Positions 8,670 through 18,966 are shown, counted from the first letter of the stretch. The stretch is DNA of 64,000 bases from Xenorhabdus nematophila ATCC 19061 (GCF_000252955.1 NC_014228.1:1564005-1628004), one strand, 5' to 3'. Program-made: numbers and translations. The notes: generated by a model from the letters alone, not told the origin.

Positions 8670-9752
8670 TCAAATAGAAAGAAGATGTTTGGCAAAACTT
8701 CCCTTTTGATTATATTTTCTAAATTTTCTATATTTTGAAGCATAACTTAGCATGGTTTCTTGATGAGGATGCTGACGAATAAATATCCCGCCCCATAAAT
8801 CATCCCATTTTTGATAATTTGGATCATTGAGCAAGTATATGTGCGCTTTTTGTATGTTCCAATGAGGGATACCCGGATACAGGTGATGCACCAGATGATA
8901 ATTGTCATAATGCCTTCCGAACAAAAAGCGTTCCCACCAAACCCCCTTTGTGTTTCTTGTGAGCAATAATGCTTCCTTTTCAGATGCAGGAAGAGGGTAA
9001 TGTTCAGCTATACCAATAATCCACCCAATAGCCACTGTGACAGTGAATAATGGCACTATCCAAAGCAAAATAAAATACATAAAGAAACCAAAATAAATAA
9101 TAACTGAAAGAATAACAATCCAATAAATGAGAAATGCTATTGACTCATTGTTATCTCCAGCCTTTTTCTTTTCTATTTTATTTTCTATTTGACTTTCAAC
9201 TTTGTTCTTATTTTTTCGTGATTTAATTGCATCCTTGATGACATAGTGTATAAATTTTAACGTTCTATATCCTGAAATGGTTAACAATATATTTTGTATG
9301 AAAAACTCTTTATCATTCTGATTGAAATCATATAAACCACTATCTATATGAAACTTAAGATCAGGATCTTTTTCTGGATTACCTAAATGTGCATGATGAT
9401 ACCTGACATGAGGATCTTTATAAGTATTAAGCAGATGGAAGACTAAATGCCCAGATAAAAAAGTGCCTCCAATATAATTTATAAATTTATTTTTGGCTAA
9501 AACATGATGAGACGAATAATGTAATATATTGGTAAATGCTCGTTGTGTTGAACCTATCATAAATAAAGAAAGGGGATAAAACCAAAAACTTATACCAACA
9601 CTTAAATATATAGCCGTTATTATAACAAGATAGTCTTTTGAAAGTGCAATAGCCCAATGATAATTATCTAATTTCCTTAACTCCCGTAAACTAGCAATCA
9701 CTTTACGTGATATATTGAACTTATTACTTGAACTTATTTCAGACAATGACAT
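8670..9752 (-). CDS. xcnN: XcnN, fatty-acid-desaturase-like enzyme of xenocoumacin 2 formation
   Basis: A 360-residue membrane-bound di-iron desaturase/hydroxylase-like protein. The three histidine boxes are present: HYSSHH at 78-83, HHAHLG at 119-124, and HLVHH near residue 287. Hydrophobic segments lie at about 40-75 and 205-245. In X. nematophila, XcnM and XcnN together turn the arginine-derived side chain of xenocoumacin 1 into the pyrrolidine ring of xenocoumacin 2, which lowers self-toxicity. The start has a perfect AGGAGG ribosome site (9763-9768). It is the last gene of the cluster and is separated from xcnM by 327 bp with two hairpins. Confidence 0.9.
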   Translation of the reverse strand: MSLSEISSSNKFNISRKVIASLRELRKLDNYHWAIALSKDYLVIITAIYLSVGISFWFYPLSLFMIGSTQRAFTNILHYSSHHVLAKNKFINYIGGTFLSGHLVFHLLNTYKDPHVRYHHAHLGNPEKDPDLKFHIDSGLYDFNQNDKEFFIQNILLTISGYRTLKFIHYVIKDAIKSRKNKNKVESQIENKIEKKKAGDNNESIAFLIYWIVILSVIIYFGFFMYFILLWIVPLFTVTVAIGWIIGIAEHYPLPASEKEALLLTRNTKGVWWERFLFGRHYDNYHLVHHLYPGIPHWNIQKAHIYLLNDPNYQKWDDLWGGIFIRQHPHQETMLSYASKYRKFRKYNQKGSFAKHLLSI

Positions 9753-9954
9753 GATTATCTATCCTCCTGATATTTTCATCATAAATAAAAAACCAAGCTC
9801 CAATTAGGATAAAATAACAATAGTGTTATTAATATCCTCATCAATAAATAAATCTCAACTAATCACTTCAAGAATAAAAGCATATAACAAATATCATTTT
9901 TCAAGATTAACAATATAACGTATATCTATATTTTTCAGTTTTTGAATAAACATA

Positions 9955-9983
9955 GTATATTTCCCTATAATGGGGAAATATAC
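9955..9983 (-). other. Perfect 11-bp hairpin between xcnM and xcnN
   Basis: GTATATTTCCC (9955-9965) and GGGAAATATAC (9973-9983) pair perfectly around a 7-base loop. No strong U-tract follows on the minus strand, so an mRNA stability or processing element is more likely than a classic terminator. Confidence 0.55.
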
Positions 9984-10021
9984 CCGCTAGCTTAATATAG
10001 ATATAAAAACTTCTTATAATA

Positions 10022-10044
10022 ATTCTATAACGCACTTATAGAAT
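10022..10044 (-). other. Perfect 9-bp hairpin just after xcnM
   Basis: ATTCTATAA (10022-10030) and TTATAGAAT (10036-10044) pair around CGCAC, about 36 bp beyond the xcnM stop. The stem is all A-T but for one pair, so it is weak on its own. With the hairpin at 9955-9983 it makes a pair of structures between xcnM and xcnN. Confidence 0.4.
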
Positions 10045-10079
10045 ATCTATTTTTTAAAAACCAAAACCACCAACGAAAA

Positions 10080-11165
10080 CTACTTTAAGATTTCATTTTC
10101 TTCATCAAGAGGAATTCCTTCCGACTGTAATAGATCTTTAAGTTTTTGAACACTTAAAAACGCTTCTCCTACCATAAAAATATTTGGTTGATGATCTTGA
10201 ATATGCTCAGCCAACTGCATAATTAATGCCGCAGCGCCTGTCGCTGTTAAGTGAGATTGTCCTTTCGGATCTTTAATATGAAGAATGTGGTGTCTTTGAT
10301 GCCCATTTTCATCAACTCCATGAACATCAATACGAATCTGATGTTGGTCGCCAGAGCCAGGATGATAAAAAATTTTCTTACGTAATTTTTTGAAAAGATC
10401 ACCAGATATCAGTTTCCATATACCACTCTTTATAACGAAAGCTAAAATATCATTCGCCTTATGATTATTATAACCAATTCTGGTTGCAACAGTTTTCGCA
10501 TTTGTCATTAAAGGCAAAGTAAATTGTTCAGGCATATCCATACGAAAAACTTTATATTTACCATTATCACCAAATGAAACGATACGTTCATCAGAAAAAG
10601 GCAACACTTTCTGGTATCTGTCACTTTGCTTTACAATAAATGGAATCGCCAGTCTATCCAAATAATCAAATGAATCCGGACCGGCTTTATCCTGGGAAAA
10701 AGCCAATATACTGATATCAATACTCGTCACGTTCTTAAATGACTTAGTCATATCATTGGCAAGTGCTGAAACAACACTTGCCATCCATGAAGAGGCAAAA
10801 ATCATTGAACTTGTATTTTGCATCATTACAGCCTTACTCAGTGTAATCTGCAACCTTTCCGTCCAACGAGCGATATCTACATAAGCAATACCGTGTTTAT
10901 TTGCAAAATAAAATAAATTATCTTGTGGATCATTAACGGTAGATAATATGATATCAACATTCAAATCATCTGGCAGACAAATCTTCTCAATATCAAAAAC
11001 AATACCCTGCGCATTTTGTAAACTTTTGGCTAACTCCCCGGCTTTATTAATATCTCTTCCGGCAATGATTAACTCCAGATGAGGAGCGTACTGATTCAAA
11101 ATCAATGCAACCTGATGCCCAACAACCCCATACCCTCCAACTAATAAAACAGACAACTTTTTCAT
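10080..11165 (-). CDS. xcnM: XcnM, saccharopine-dehydrogenase-like oxidoreductase
   Basis: A 361-residue protein with an N-terminal Rossmann fold (LVGGYGVVGHQ, glycines at 10, 11, 13 and 16) and the overall pattern of the saccharopine dehydrogenase/saccharopine reductase-like family. In X. nematophila it works with XcnN to convert xenocoumacin 1 into xenocoumacin 2 by forming a pyrrolidine from the arginine side chain. That step is reported to protect the producer, so the gene is also a self-resistance factor. It lies 148 bp downstream of xcnL and upstream of xcnN on the same strand. Confidence 0.88.
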   Translation of the reverse strand: MKKLSVLLVGGYGVVGHQVALILNQYAPHLELIIAGRDINKAGELAKSLQNAQGIVFDIEKICLPDDLNVDIILSTVNDPQDNLFYFANKHGIAYVDIARWTERLQITLSKAVMMQNTSSMIFASSWMASVVSALANDMTKSFKNVTSIDISILAFSQDKAGPDSFDYLDRLAIPFIVKQSDRYQKVLPFSDERIVSFGDNGKYKVFRMDMPEQFTLPLMTNAKTVATRIGYNNHKANDILAFVIKSGIWKLISGDLFKKLRKKIFYHPGSGDQHQIRIDVHGVDENGHQRHHILHIKDPKGQSHLTATGAAALIMQLAEHIQDHQPNIFMVGEAFLSVQKLKDLLQSEGIPLDEENEILK

Positions 11166-11313
11166 TTAACAATCCTTAAAATAGAAAACAAGATTCTACC
11201 TTGTTGATGACCAAAAAAATTTAAATAGACTTAGAAATACCATTTCTACCTATAATCATAAATTACGAATGAAATTTAATGAAAATAAAAATGATGTGCT
11301 GACCGTTCAGATT

Positions 11314-14300
11314 TCAGCTATTCCTTAATCTTCTATTGATACGATTCTTGGCCAGATTTCTTCTATTATTTTGATTTAAGACTTCCTTATTTTTATGTAT
11401 GTTACCTGAAAATTCATTCATCATATTCTGTAACGCTGACCAGAGCTTAACAACAGAGCTATAGGTAAACATCATGGCAATGGGAATATCTATATTTAAT
11501 TTTTCCTTTAATCTCTCATTCGCCTGAACGATATCAAGTGAAGTTGCACCCAAATCAAAAAAACTTATATGCTCATCAAGTTTAGACAACCCCAGTTGAT
11601 GTTCCCAGACGTCTATAATAACTTTCTTTATTAAATCTTCGGTATAAGCAATTTCAGTATTGGATATATGATCTTTATTCTCCAGCCGGAGAAAATCGTT
11701 CTCTTCCATTCTCTCTTTTATTGGCAATACAGATACTGAAAATCGATTAGGGTAATGGGTAAGTATTTGCAGGAAGACATCTTGCCCTTCCCGGTTAGTC
11801 AAACCGACTGTTTTGTTGGTATCCAGTCTGTTTTTAGCGGCCATCCCCACTTCTAACCAGCGATCCCAAGAGATGGAGCAAATTCTGAAAGGATAATGAT
11901 GGTTATCCGCAATAGCCTCTAAGTAAGCATTAGCTGCAACATAAGCAGATTGCCCATAGGCGCCATAATAAGCTAATAAAGAAGAACAAAGCAGCATAGT
12001 ATGAAGATTTTTGTCACTGAAATATGACAGCAAATTATTCACACCACAGACTTTGGCTGCCATGATGTCTTGATGCAATGCCAGATTAGGTTGCGCAATG
12101 AGTGCACCAGCATCGGAGCCGGCAGCATGAATAACCATACTAAATGGCCCTAATTCGCTTTCAAGAGATTGAAGCAAAGCATGAAGATCTTTTTTGCAGG
12201 AAACATCAACAGAATGGAGATGAACTTCACCACCAAATTGTTCTATTTTTTCAATAGCCTCAATTTTTCTCCTTGTTTCCATTTGTGTCGGATCTTGCTT
12301 TATCGAATCCCATTCAGATCTCGCCGGGAATTTTGAACGGGATGACAACACAAGACGTGCACGATACTGAATTGCTAATGATTCTGCCAGTGTCAGCCCG
12401 ATACCACCAAGACCACCACTGATAAAGACTAAATCACCTATTTGTAATTCATGATCTTGCTTAACCTGATGCAGGGAATTACCTGATAGTACCTTAAATT
12501 CAGGCACCCACAACTGACCACATCTTATTGCAACATGACGATATTTCTCAAAACCACGTTTATCAGACCCGACAAGCCCTCGTATCAATGAGTTCAATCG
12601 ATGGTCTGATACAGCATTTCCGGAGAAATCTATCTGCATAGTCTGGTGCCGTTGATACTCATGAGAAATGGATTGCACCAATCCCTTTAACAGTGAAATT
12701 GCAGGATTAGGCTGCTCATATCCCAATACATTTTCAATTTCAGGTGTAAAAAGGACAAATCGTGCAACCTGTAATTCCAGTTGATTTAAAATAATGCGAA
12801 GTCCTTCCACCCATTGTAGATAATATTCAATGGGATCATTTTCGGGCAGTTCATTTTCAGGAATAAGAATAAAAGTGCTGTCAGATAATGATGTTAATGA
12901 CTTAATCTCTGCTGAATTATCAATGAAAATGACTTTACTGTCAGGCCACAACGCTTTGCTTAAATCAAGGTAATAAGAATTATTTGTTTGCGTACAGAGG
13001 ATAAAAACATGTTGGCATTTTGTTTCTTCCCCTGGCTGATAATAAAGTTCTCGTTGCCAACTCGGAGAATAAAGTTTATTTTTATTCTCCTGTTGACTAT
13101 CACTGTTAATATTTAAACCAGAAACTAATTTATCTCTTAGTTTAGTGTATTCCGTTTTGGCAAACTGATACACTGGCATATGAATCAACCGCCCTGCCGG
13201 CTGGTTGATATTTTCCCACTCGACCCCTTCTGTACTACACCATATTTTTCCAAGTTGACAATAGAAATACTCATGATCATCATCGGTCAAATTAGGATGT
13301 TTAATCATGTTAATGATTAACGGCTTATTTTCACTCTCGTTTTGGTAATACTTATGTACAAAACTGGATAACGTGTTACCCGGCCCCATTTCAATAAATA
13401 CGAGGTCATTAAACTCAGATAATGTTTCCAATCCTTTCAGAAAATCAACGGCATTTCGCTGATGTGACAACCAATATTCAGAAGCCCTGATACTTTCTAC
13501 AGAATGCCACACACCCGTTAAATTAGAGATAATGGGAATATTGGGCTGATCAAAGTTTACTGAGTTTAACGAATCAGCATATTCTGCCTGAATTTCATCT
13601 ATTGCTCTGGAATGGAAGGCATGAGACGTTTTTAATCTTCTGCAATAAATATTATCATTTTGAAGAGAGGATTCCAGCTTATCAACATTCATTGCATTAC
13701 CAGAAATAACAACAGATTCTCTACCATTAATTGCCGCTATTTCAAGTTCTTCATTAAGATAATTACCTATCCGCTCTGCACTCAATGATACACTCAACAT
13801 GACACCCGGTGACATTGTTTCGATGAGTTTTGCTCGCTGACTCACCAAATACAAAGCATCACTCAGTGAAAATACCCCCGATATTGTTGCTGCAACATAT
13901 TCACCTAAACTGTGCCCAAACAGAGCAAAGGGTTTAAACCCTTTGCTCTGGAATAAAAATGTCATCGCATATTCAACAATAAAAATAGCTAATTGAGTTA
14001 TTTCGTTAGAGACATTCTTTTGTTCAGACTCATTCACAAAGAAATCATACAATTTTTGTTGAGAATCTTCCGGCAATAAGGATAAGCACGCCTGGCAATT
14101 CTCCCTGAATACACTTTCCTGCTGATATAAAGCATAAGTCATACCCGGATATTGTGTTCCTTGTCCCGGGTATAAAAAGACCATCTTCTTATCTGAATAT
14201 TTTACTTTCGCACGCACAAAATCAGATAAGGTATGATTTTCCTGATCCCCTGAACAAACCAGTACAGAACGGTAATCAAAGTGTTCACGTCCTTGCTGCA

Positions 14301-15777
14301 AGGTATAAGCAATATCAGATAACTTATATTGTTTCTCTGACAAAAATTTCAGCAATTCATTTTCCATCATTGATAGACTGGCTTCATTTTTTGCTGAAAG
14401 AGGTAAAAGAGTGAGCTGTTCCGGTGTTTCAGCTTGCTCTGTCTGATATGACATTTCTTCAAGAATCACATGCGCATTTGTCCCGCCAATACCAAAAGAG
14501 CTGACTCCGGCTCTTCTGATCGATTGGCTGTGCCATTCCTGACTCTGCGTATTAATGTAAAAAGGTGACGATTCCAGCTTAAGCTTAGGATTTGGTGCGT
14601 TGAAATACTTATTGGCGCACAGCATTTTATTTTTCAACATTAACGCGGTTTTAATTAAACCGGCTATGCCTGCTGCGCTATCAAGATGCCCGAGAATGGA
14701 TTTAGCCGAACCTATTGCGATACTGCCTGCCGGACAATCATCAAATATGTTTTTTAACGCCGCCATTTCGATGGGATCACCGAGCTTAGTGGCGGTTCCG
14801 TGTGCTTCAATATATGAAATTGATTTAGGATCAACCTTAGATACAGTGATTGCACTACGAATGACATCTGTTTGCCCTTCAATACTCGGCGCGGTATAGC
14901 CCACTTTTCTCGCACCATCATTATTGATGGCACTTCCCTTAATCAGAGCAATAATAGGTCGTTTTTCTTCCAGGGCCTGTCTCAAAGGTTGCAGAACAAT
15001 TGCGCCAATGCCTTCTCCACCGACAGTACCATTGGCATGTTCATCGAAAGGACGACACATACCATCCGGTGACTCGATCATACCATCCAGATAAAGATAC
15101 CCCTGCTGATTAGGGAGCGTCAAAGCGGCGGCAGCCACTAAAGCCATCTGACATTCACCCAGCAACAATGCGCGGGCAGCCATATGCACGGCAGTTAATG
15201 AAGAAGAGCATGCTGTTTGTAATGCGACTGCCGGCCCCGTCAAACCGAGCTTATAAGCTAAACGCGTCGCCGCAAAATCCTTCTCAATAAGACTAAATGC
15301 AGAAAACAGCCCCACTGCATCTTGTTTACTTTCTTCATAAGCAGCCATCTGCCACTGCAATTGCGCACTGGCTGCCAAATAACAGCCTATTTTTCCTTTA
15401 TAAACCGAAGGGGCTATGCCTGCTGAACCCAATGCGTCAAAACTACATTGATGCAGGTGTCTGATTTGTGGTTCAAGTAATTCTGCTTCCCGTTTATTGT
15501 ATTGGAAAAATTCAGCATCAAACTTTAAAGGATTTTCAATCACACCTTTTGCATTGACATAATTCTGACTTTTATATTCATTCTCAGGAACCCCATTTTC
15601 AGCTAGTGTTTCATCAGAAAAACGGGTAATGCAGTCATTACCTTCAAGACAGTTTTGCCAAAAACTTTCTACCGTTGGACTGTTTGGAAACTGACAAGAA
15701 ACACCTACAATAGCGATTTCCAGACCTGTTAGTTTCTGAGATATTTTATAATCAGCCTGACTTTCTTTTTTATTCAT
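11314..15777 (-). CDS. xcnL: XcnL, type I PKS module KS-AT-KR-ACP
   Basis: A 1487-residue single-module polyketide synthase. KS at about 19-445 has active-site Cys in TACSSS (near 190), EAHGTA and GHLDSAAG. AT at about 530-830 has GHSLGE (near 622) and HAFH (near 717), the malonyl-type signature. KR at about 1110-1290 has GGLGGIG and the catalytic Tyr in QSAYVAANAY. ACP at about 1385-1455 carries its Ser in GATSLD. By the chemistry it should extend the Leu residue from XcnK with malonyl and reduce the Leu-derived ketone to the alcohol that becomes the lactone oxygen. No DH, MT or TE is present. It starts 102 bp after the xcnK stop. Confidence 0.93.
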   Translation of the reverse strand: MNKKESQADYKISQKLTGLEIAIVGVSCQFPNSPTVESFWQNCLEGNDCITRFSDETLAENGVPENEYKSQNYVNAKGVIENPLKFDAEFFQYNKREAELLEPQIRHLHQCSFDALGSAGIAPSVYKGKIGCYLAASAQLQWQMAAYEESKQDAVGLFSAFSLIEKDFAATRLAYKLGLTGPAVALQTACSSSLTAVHMAARALLLGECQMALVAAAALTLPNQQGYLYLDGMIESPDGMCRPFDEHANGTVGGEGIGAIVLQPLRQALEEKRPIIALIKGSAINNDGARKVGYTAPSIEGQTDVIRSAITVSKVDPKSISYIEAHGTATKLGDPIEMAALKNIFDDCPAGSIAIGSAKSILGHLDSAAGIAGLIKTALMLKNKMLCANKYFNAPNPKLKLESSPFYINTQSQEWHSQSIRRAGVSSFGIGGTNAHVILEEMSYQTEQAETPEQLTLLPLSAKNEASLSMMENELLKFLSEKQYKLSDIAYTLQQGREHFDYRSVLVCSGDQENHTLSDFVRAKVKYSDKKMVFLYPGQGTQYPGMTYALYQQESVFRENCQACLSLLPEDSQQKLYDFFVNESEQKNVSNEITQLAIFIVEYAMTFLFQSKGFKPFALFGHSLGEYVAATISGVFSLSDALYLVSQRAKLIETMSPGVMLSVSLSAERIGNYLNEELEIAAINGRESVVISGNAMNVDKLESSLQNDNIYCRRLKTSHAFHSRAIDEIQAEYADSLNSVNFDQPNIPIISNLTGVWHSVESIRASEYWLSHQRNAVDFLKGLETLSEFNDLVFIEMGPGNTLSSFVHKYYQNESENKPLIINMIKHPNLTDDDHEYFYCQLGKIWCSTEGVEWENINQPAGRLIHMPVYQFAKTEYTKLRDKLVSGLNINSDSQQENKNKLYSPSWQRELYYQPGEETKCQHVFILCTQTNNSYYLDLSKALWPDSKVIFIDNSAEIKSLTSLSDSTFILIPENELPENDPIEYYLQWVEGLRIILNQLELQVARFVLFTPEIENVLGYEQPNPAISLLKGLVQSISHEYQRHQTMQIDFSGNAVSDHRLNSLIRGLVGSDKRGFEKYRHVAIRCGQLWVPEFKVLSGNSLHQVKQDHELQIGDLVFISGGLGGIGLTLAESLAIQYRARLVLSSRSKFPARSEWDSIKQDPTQMETRRKIEAIEKIEQFGGEVHLHSVDVSCKKDLHALLQSLESELGPFSMVIHAAGSDAGALIAQPNLALHQDIMAAKVCGVNNLLSYFSDKNLHTMLLCSSLLAYYGAYGQSAYVAANAYLEAIADNHHYPFRICSISWDRWLEVGMAAKNRLDTNKTVGLTNREGQDVFLQILTHYPNRFSVSVLPIKERMEENDFLRLENKDHISNTEIAYTEDLIKKVIIDVWEHQLGLSKLDEHISFFDLGATSLDIVQANERLKEKLNIDIPIAMMFTYSSVVKLWSALQNMMNEFSGNIHKNKEVLNQNNRRNLAKNRINRRLRNS

Positions 15778-15879
15778 AATATGTCATCACCAATAACAAT
15801 AAATACATTACTGAAAGTTAATAAAACTCATCAATATATTAATTAAACCTGATTTTTATTTTTTGATTATTAACAATGA

Positions 15880-18453
15880 CTAATTGAACATCCCTATCAC
15901 CTTATCAAATTTCTCCAGTTGATGATCTTCGAATAAATTATTTTCTTCTATCTTTTCATCAGATCCGATGAAATTGGCTTGTCGCTCTATCGTTGTATGT
16001 TGGAATAATTCAACAACTTCAATTTCTTTATTAAAGAACTCATTTAGTTTAATACTCAGTTGTAATAACGTGTATGAAGAACCACCCAAATCAAAGAAAT
16101 TATCATATACACTGATATTTTCTTTATTTATTTTTAGAACATCAGCCCATAAAGATAATATATTGACTTCAAGCTCACTGCTGCAAGGTTTCAATTCACT
16201 ATTTCTTACCATACTTCTGGGATCGGGTAATCTTGACACATCAATTTTACCACTATTGTTTTGTGGAAATTCTTCAACCTTAATGAAATAGTGGGGGATC
16301 ATATAACTTGGCAAGTGTTCAGCCAATGCACTTTTCAAAATTTCCTGATCAAATGCAATATTAGTATAGAGATAAGCGACCAGGATTTTATTGTCTGCAT
16401 CTTGAGAGTTAACCATGACAAAAACATCACACACTGCCGCTGAATTCAGTTCAGATTCATTCACTTGCTCATAAACGGATTTTTGCGTAATGACTTCTAT
16501 CTCTCCTAATTCAATGCGATATCCATTGATTTTCACCTGACTATCAGACCGGCCAAGATAGATTAAACCATTTTCGCCAGAGTATTGGGCGAGATCACCT
16601 GTTCTATAATATCTTTTACCATTAATGATAATAAATCTTTCAGCCGTTAACGCGGGTTTATTGATATAACCTTTTGCCAGACCCTTTCCCGCAATGGCAA
16701 TCTCACCGACGGCACCTTGAGGCAACTGTCTTAAACCATCGTCAATCAATATAATCTCTTCCCCCGGCATAGGAAAACCTATCGGGATCGTAGGTGTTTG
16801 AATATCACTATTCTCGTTGAATTCAAAAGAAGAAGACTGGACACAACATTCTGTAGGGCCATACGCATTAGAGGCATTAGGAACCGACGCCCAGCATTTG
16901 GCAAAGTTATGCCAGTTGTGTTTTTCCAACAATTCACCACCAATCATCAGATGATTAACGGAAAAATGAATAGAATCTTCAGCAAATTGCGTGCGAATCA
17001 TACGCAAATGTGTCGGAGTACAATCTGCAATATTGATGGCTCTTTTATGCCAAAACTCAACGACACTTTTTCCATCTCTCCTGACAGATTCCGGTACTAT
17101 ATGGAGGGTATGACCGAGTAACAATGCAGGATATAACTGTTGTACTGAAGCATCGAAGCTCAATGCAGACATCATGGCGACATTAAGAGGAGCTTGATCT
17201 TGATAACGCTGATAAACCCGATCATGCAGCCCTAAAACCAGGTTGATTACAGCAGAGTGGGAAACTTCCACCCCTTTCGGCGCCCCTGTTGAACCTGAAG
17301 TGAAAATAATATAAGCCGAATCTTCTGACGTTATATGAAATGCCTCGCCGGCATCAATATCAGTATTAAGTTCAAGTGGTGCATAAACAATATTCTGGCA
17401 ATTTTCAATCTCATAAGCCGTTTCATCGGAAATAATTAAATACTGAATATCAGCAGTGTCTTTAACATATTTCTTTCGTTCTACCGGCCAATTGATATCA
17501 AACGGGCAATATTTAGCACCTATTTTCAGAACCGCCAACATAGCGACAATTGCTGCACAAGAACGGTTCATATGAATGCCGACCGCATCATATTGTTTAA
17601 TACCCTGGCTTAACAACTGAGAGGCAAAGGATGAACTTAATTTATCCAGCTCAATGTAATTGAGCGATGAATTTTCATCCGTTACTGCGATACGTAAGGG
17701 GTGTATTTTCGCTTTTTCCGCAAATAAAGAGTGAATAGTAAAATGATGTTCAATCTCAGGTAACAATGGATCGGTATATTGACCCGAATTCTCAGATAAT
17801 TTAAGGGTACTGAGCGTTTCCTCAGAACGAACCTGCTGTACCAATAACTCTACCATTTTAATCAGTTCATTATAATAATTCACAGAATAAGGAGAATGAA
17901 TTTCACAACTGATTATTTCGTTATCATGCTCAAAAAATAATTGAGAAACAGATAAATCATAAATTTCTTTATTCACTGCCTGACAGTTTTTCAATAAAAC
18001 ACAAGATGTAAAAAACTTAGGTTGATCACAAACATCCTGAAAGGAAGCCAATTTATACTGCAATAAATCATGTATACTTTTAGAGACCGTTTTTATCAAC
18101 CCGACCAAAGTTTGTTCAGGTTCATACTTTGCAGGAACACACAATATCTTTGGAAACTCGTCACCATCCAGATAATTTGTAGTTAAAATTAAAGAGTTCT
18201 TATTTCTCTGCATAACTGATTCGGCAAATCCGAATAACGATAAAAGCAGAAGACTTAATCGTTTATCTGAACTATTCGCCATAAACAAGAGATTTTTTGA
18301 TGCTTCACGTGAAAATGATATATTTTGTATATTCACGCCATCATGATTGGGTATCAACGACTTTTCAAACTCTGATGGCTCATATTCATTAATGACTTTC
18401 TTCCAGAAATAGACTTTATCAATGTTTGTATTTAGTTCATCTTTTACATTCAT
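15880..18453 (-). CDS. xcnK: XcnK, NRPS module (partial C)-A-PCP
   Basis: An 857-residue NRPS. Residues 1-230 look like the C-terminal lobe of a condensation domain without the HHxxxDG motif, probably a docking region. A at about 240-690 has FTSGSTGAPKG (near 381), YGPTE and YRTGDL. PCP at about 765-840 has its Ser in LGGSS. Read against GrsA, the specificity residues are D-A-Q-D-M-G-A-V-Q-K, not a close match to the Leu codes I know. Leu is expected from the xenocoumacin structure. The condensing domain is supplied by the C-terminus of XcnH. A full ERIC element separates it from xcnJ. Confidence 0.9.
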   Translation of the reverse strand: MNVKDELNTNIDKVYFWKKVINEYEPSEFEKSLIPNHDGVNIQNISFSREASKNLLFMANSSDKRLSLLLLSLFGFAESVMQRNKNSLILTTNYLDGDEFPKILCVPAKYEPEQTLVGLIKTVSKSIHDLLQYKLASFQDVCDQPKFFTSCVLLKNCQAVNKEIYDLSVSQLFFEHDNEIISCEIHSPYSVNYYNELIKMVELLVQQVRSEETLSTLKLSENSGQYTDPLLPEIEHHFTIHSLFAEKAKIHPLRIAVTDENSSLNYIELDKLSSSFASQLLSQGIKQYDAVGIHMNRSCAAIVAMLAVLKIGAKYCPFDINWPVERKKYVKDTADIQYLIISDETAYEIENCQNIVYAPLELNTDIDAGEAFHITSEDSAYIIFTSGSTGAPKGVEVSHSAVINLVLGLHDRVYQRYQDQAPLNVAMMSALSFDASVQQLYPALLLGHTLHIVPESVRRDGKSVVEFWHKRAINIADCTPTHLRMIRTQFAEDSIHFSVNHLMIGGELLEKHNWHNFAKCWASVPNASNAYGPTECCVQSSSFEFNENSDIQTPTIPIGFPMPGEEIILIDDGLRQLPQGAVGEIAIAGKGLAKGYINKPALTAERFIIINGKRYYRTGDLAQYSGENGLIYLGRSDSQVKINGYRIELGEIEVITQKSVYEQVNESELNSAAVCDVFVMVNSQDADNKILVAYLYTNIAFDQEILKSALAEHLPSYMIPHYFIKVEEFPQNNSGKIDVSRLPDPRSMVRNSELKPCSSELEVNILSLWADVLKINKENISVYDNFFDLGGSSYTLLQLSIKLNEFFNKEIEVVELFQHTTIERQANFIGSDEKIEENNLFEDHQLEKFDKVIGMFN

Positions 18454-18504
18454 AATATAAACACCCTATCATTTAATTTCTTTCACTCTATCAATGAGTC
18501 TGAC

Positions 18505-18631
18505 TATACACTTCGTCTTTCAAACTGCCTCTTTGTTGGCTGCGCTCGCTCACTTCGGTCACATAGTTATCTATGCTCCCGGGGATTTGCTCTCTTGCCG
18601 TCGCGATGCAACTTGAAATCCATTGTGTATA
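18505..18631. repeat. ERIC element, full length (127 bp)
   Basis: The ends are inverted (TATACAC and GTGTATA) and the length is exactly 127 bp. The interior holds the ERIC landmarks: GTCTTTCAA, GGCTGCGCTCGCTCAC, the central GTCACATAGTTATCTATG with CCCGGGGATT, and CAACTTGAAATCC. It sits 3 bp beyond the xcnJ stop and 51 bp before xcnK, inside the xcn transcript, where it can fold as a large RNA hairpin. Confidence 0.92.
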
Positions 18632-18634
18632 AAA

Positions 18635-18958
18635 TTAATTATCGTCATAAATTTCATGAGCATTTTCAATGCCCATGAAAACTTTAGATATAGATAAATA
18701 TTTTTCAGAGAAAACAAGGGTGTTTCTCATATCCTGTAACATACAGTAATAGTCACTTAAATTTTCAGTTTCTATAATAACAAAATCTTGAAACTCTGCC
18801 GTAAACCCTTCTGTATCAATGGTTCTTAAACTAATGGTTGAATGGTACTTTTCCAATATTTCAGGCAACGATGTGTTTTGCAATTTCTTCCGTTCATTTC
18901 GCGTCAAAGCATTCCATTTATCATGAAAAACCAGTGTCCAAATAATGACATATTTCAT
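18635..18958 (-). CDS. xcnJ: XcnJ, darcynin-family small protein
   Basis: A 107-residue protein resembling the darcynin family (small alpha/beta proteins of unknown function): it opens KYVIIWTLVFHDKWNALT, has RNERKKLQ, then SLRTIDTEGFTA, FVIIETENLSDYYCML and ends ENAHEIYDDN. No signal peptide or membrane segment is visible. It is 8 bp downstream of the type II thioesterase gene xcnI, so the two are probably co-translated. Its role in xenocoumacin formation is not known to me; the ferredoxin-like barrel shape of such proteins would suit a binding, cyclisation or editing role, but that is inference. Confidence 0.8.
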   Translation of the reverse strand: MKYVIIWTLVFHDKWNALTRNERKKLQNTSLPEILEKYHSTISLRTIDTEGFTAEFQDFVIIETENLSDYYCMLQDMRNTLVFSEKYLSISKVFMGIENAHEIYDDN

Positions 18959-18966
18959 TTTATTTC

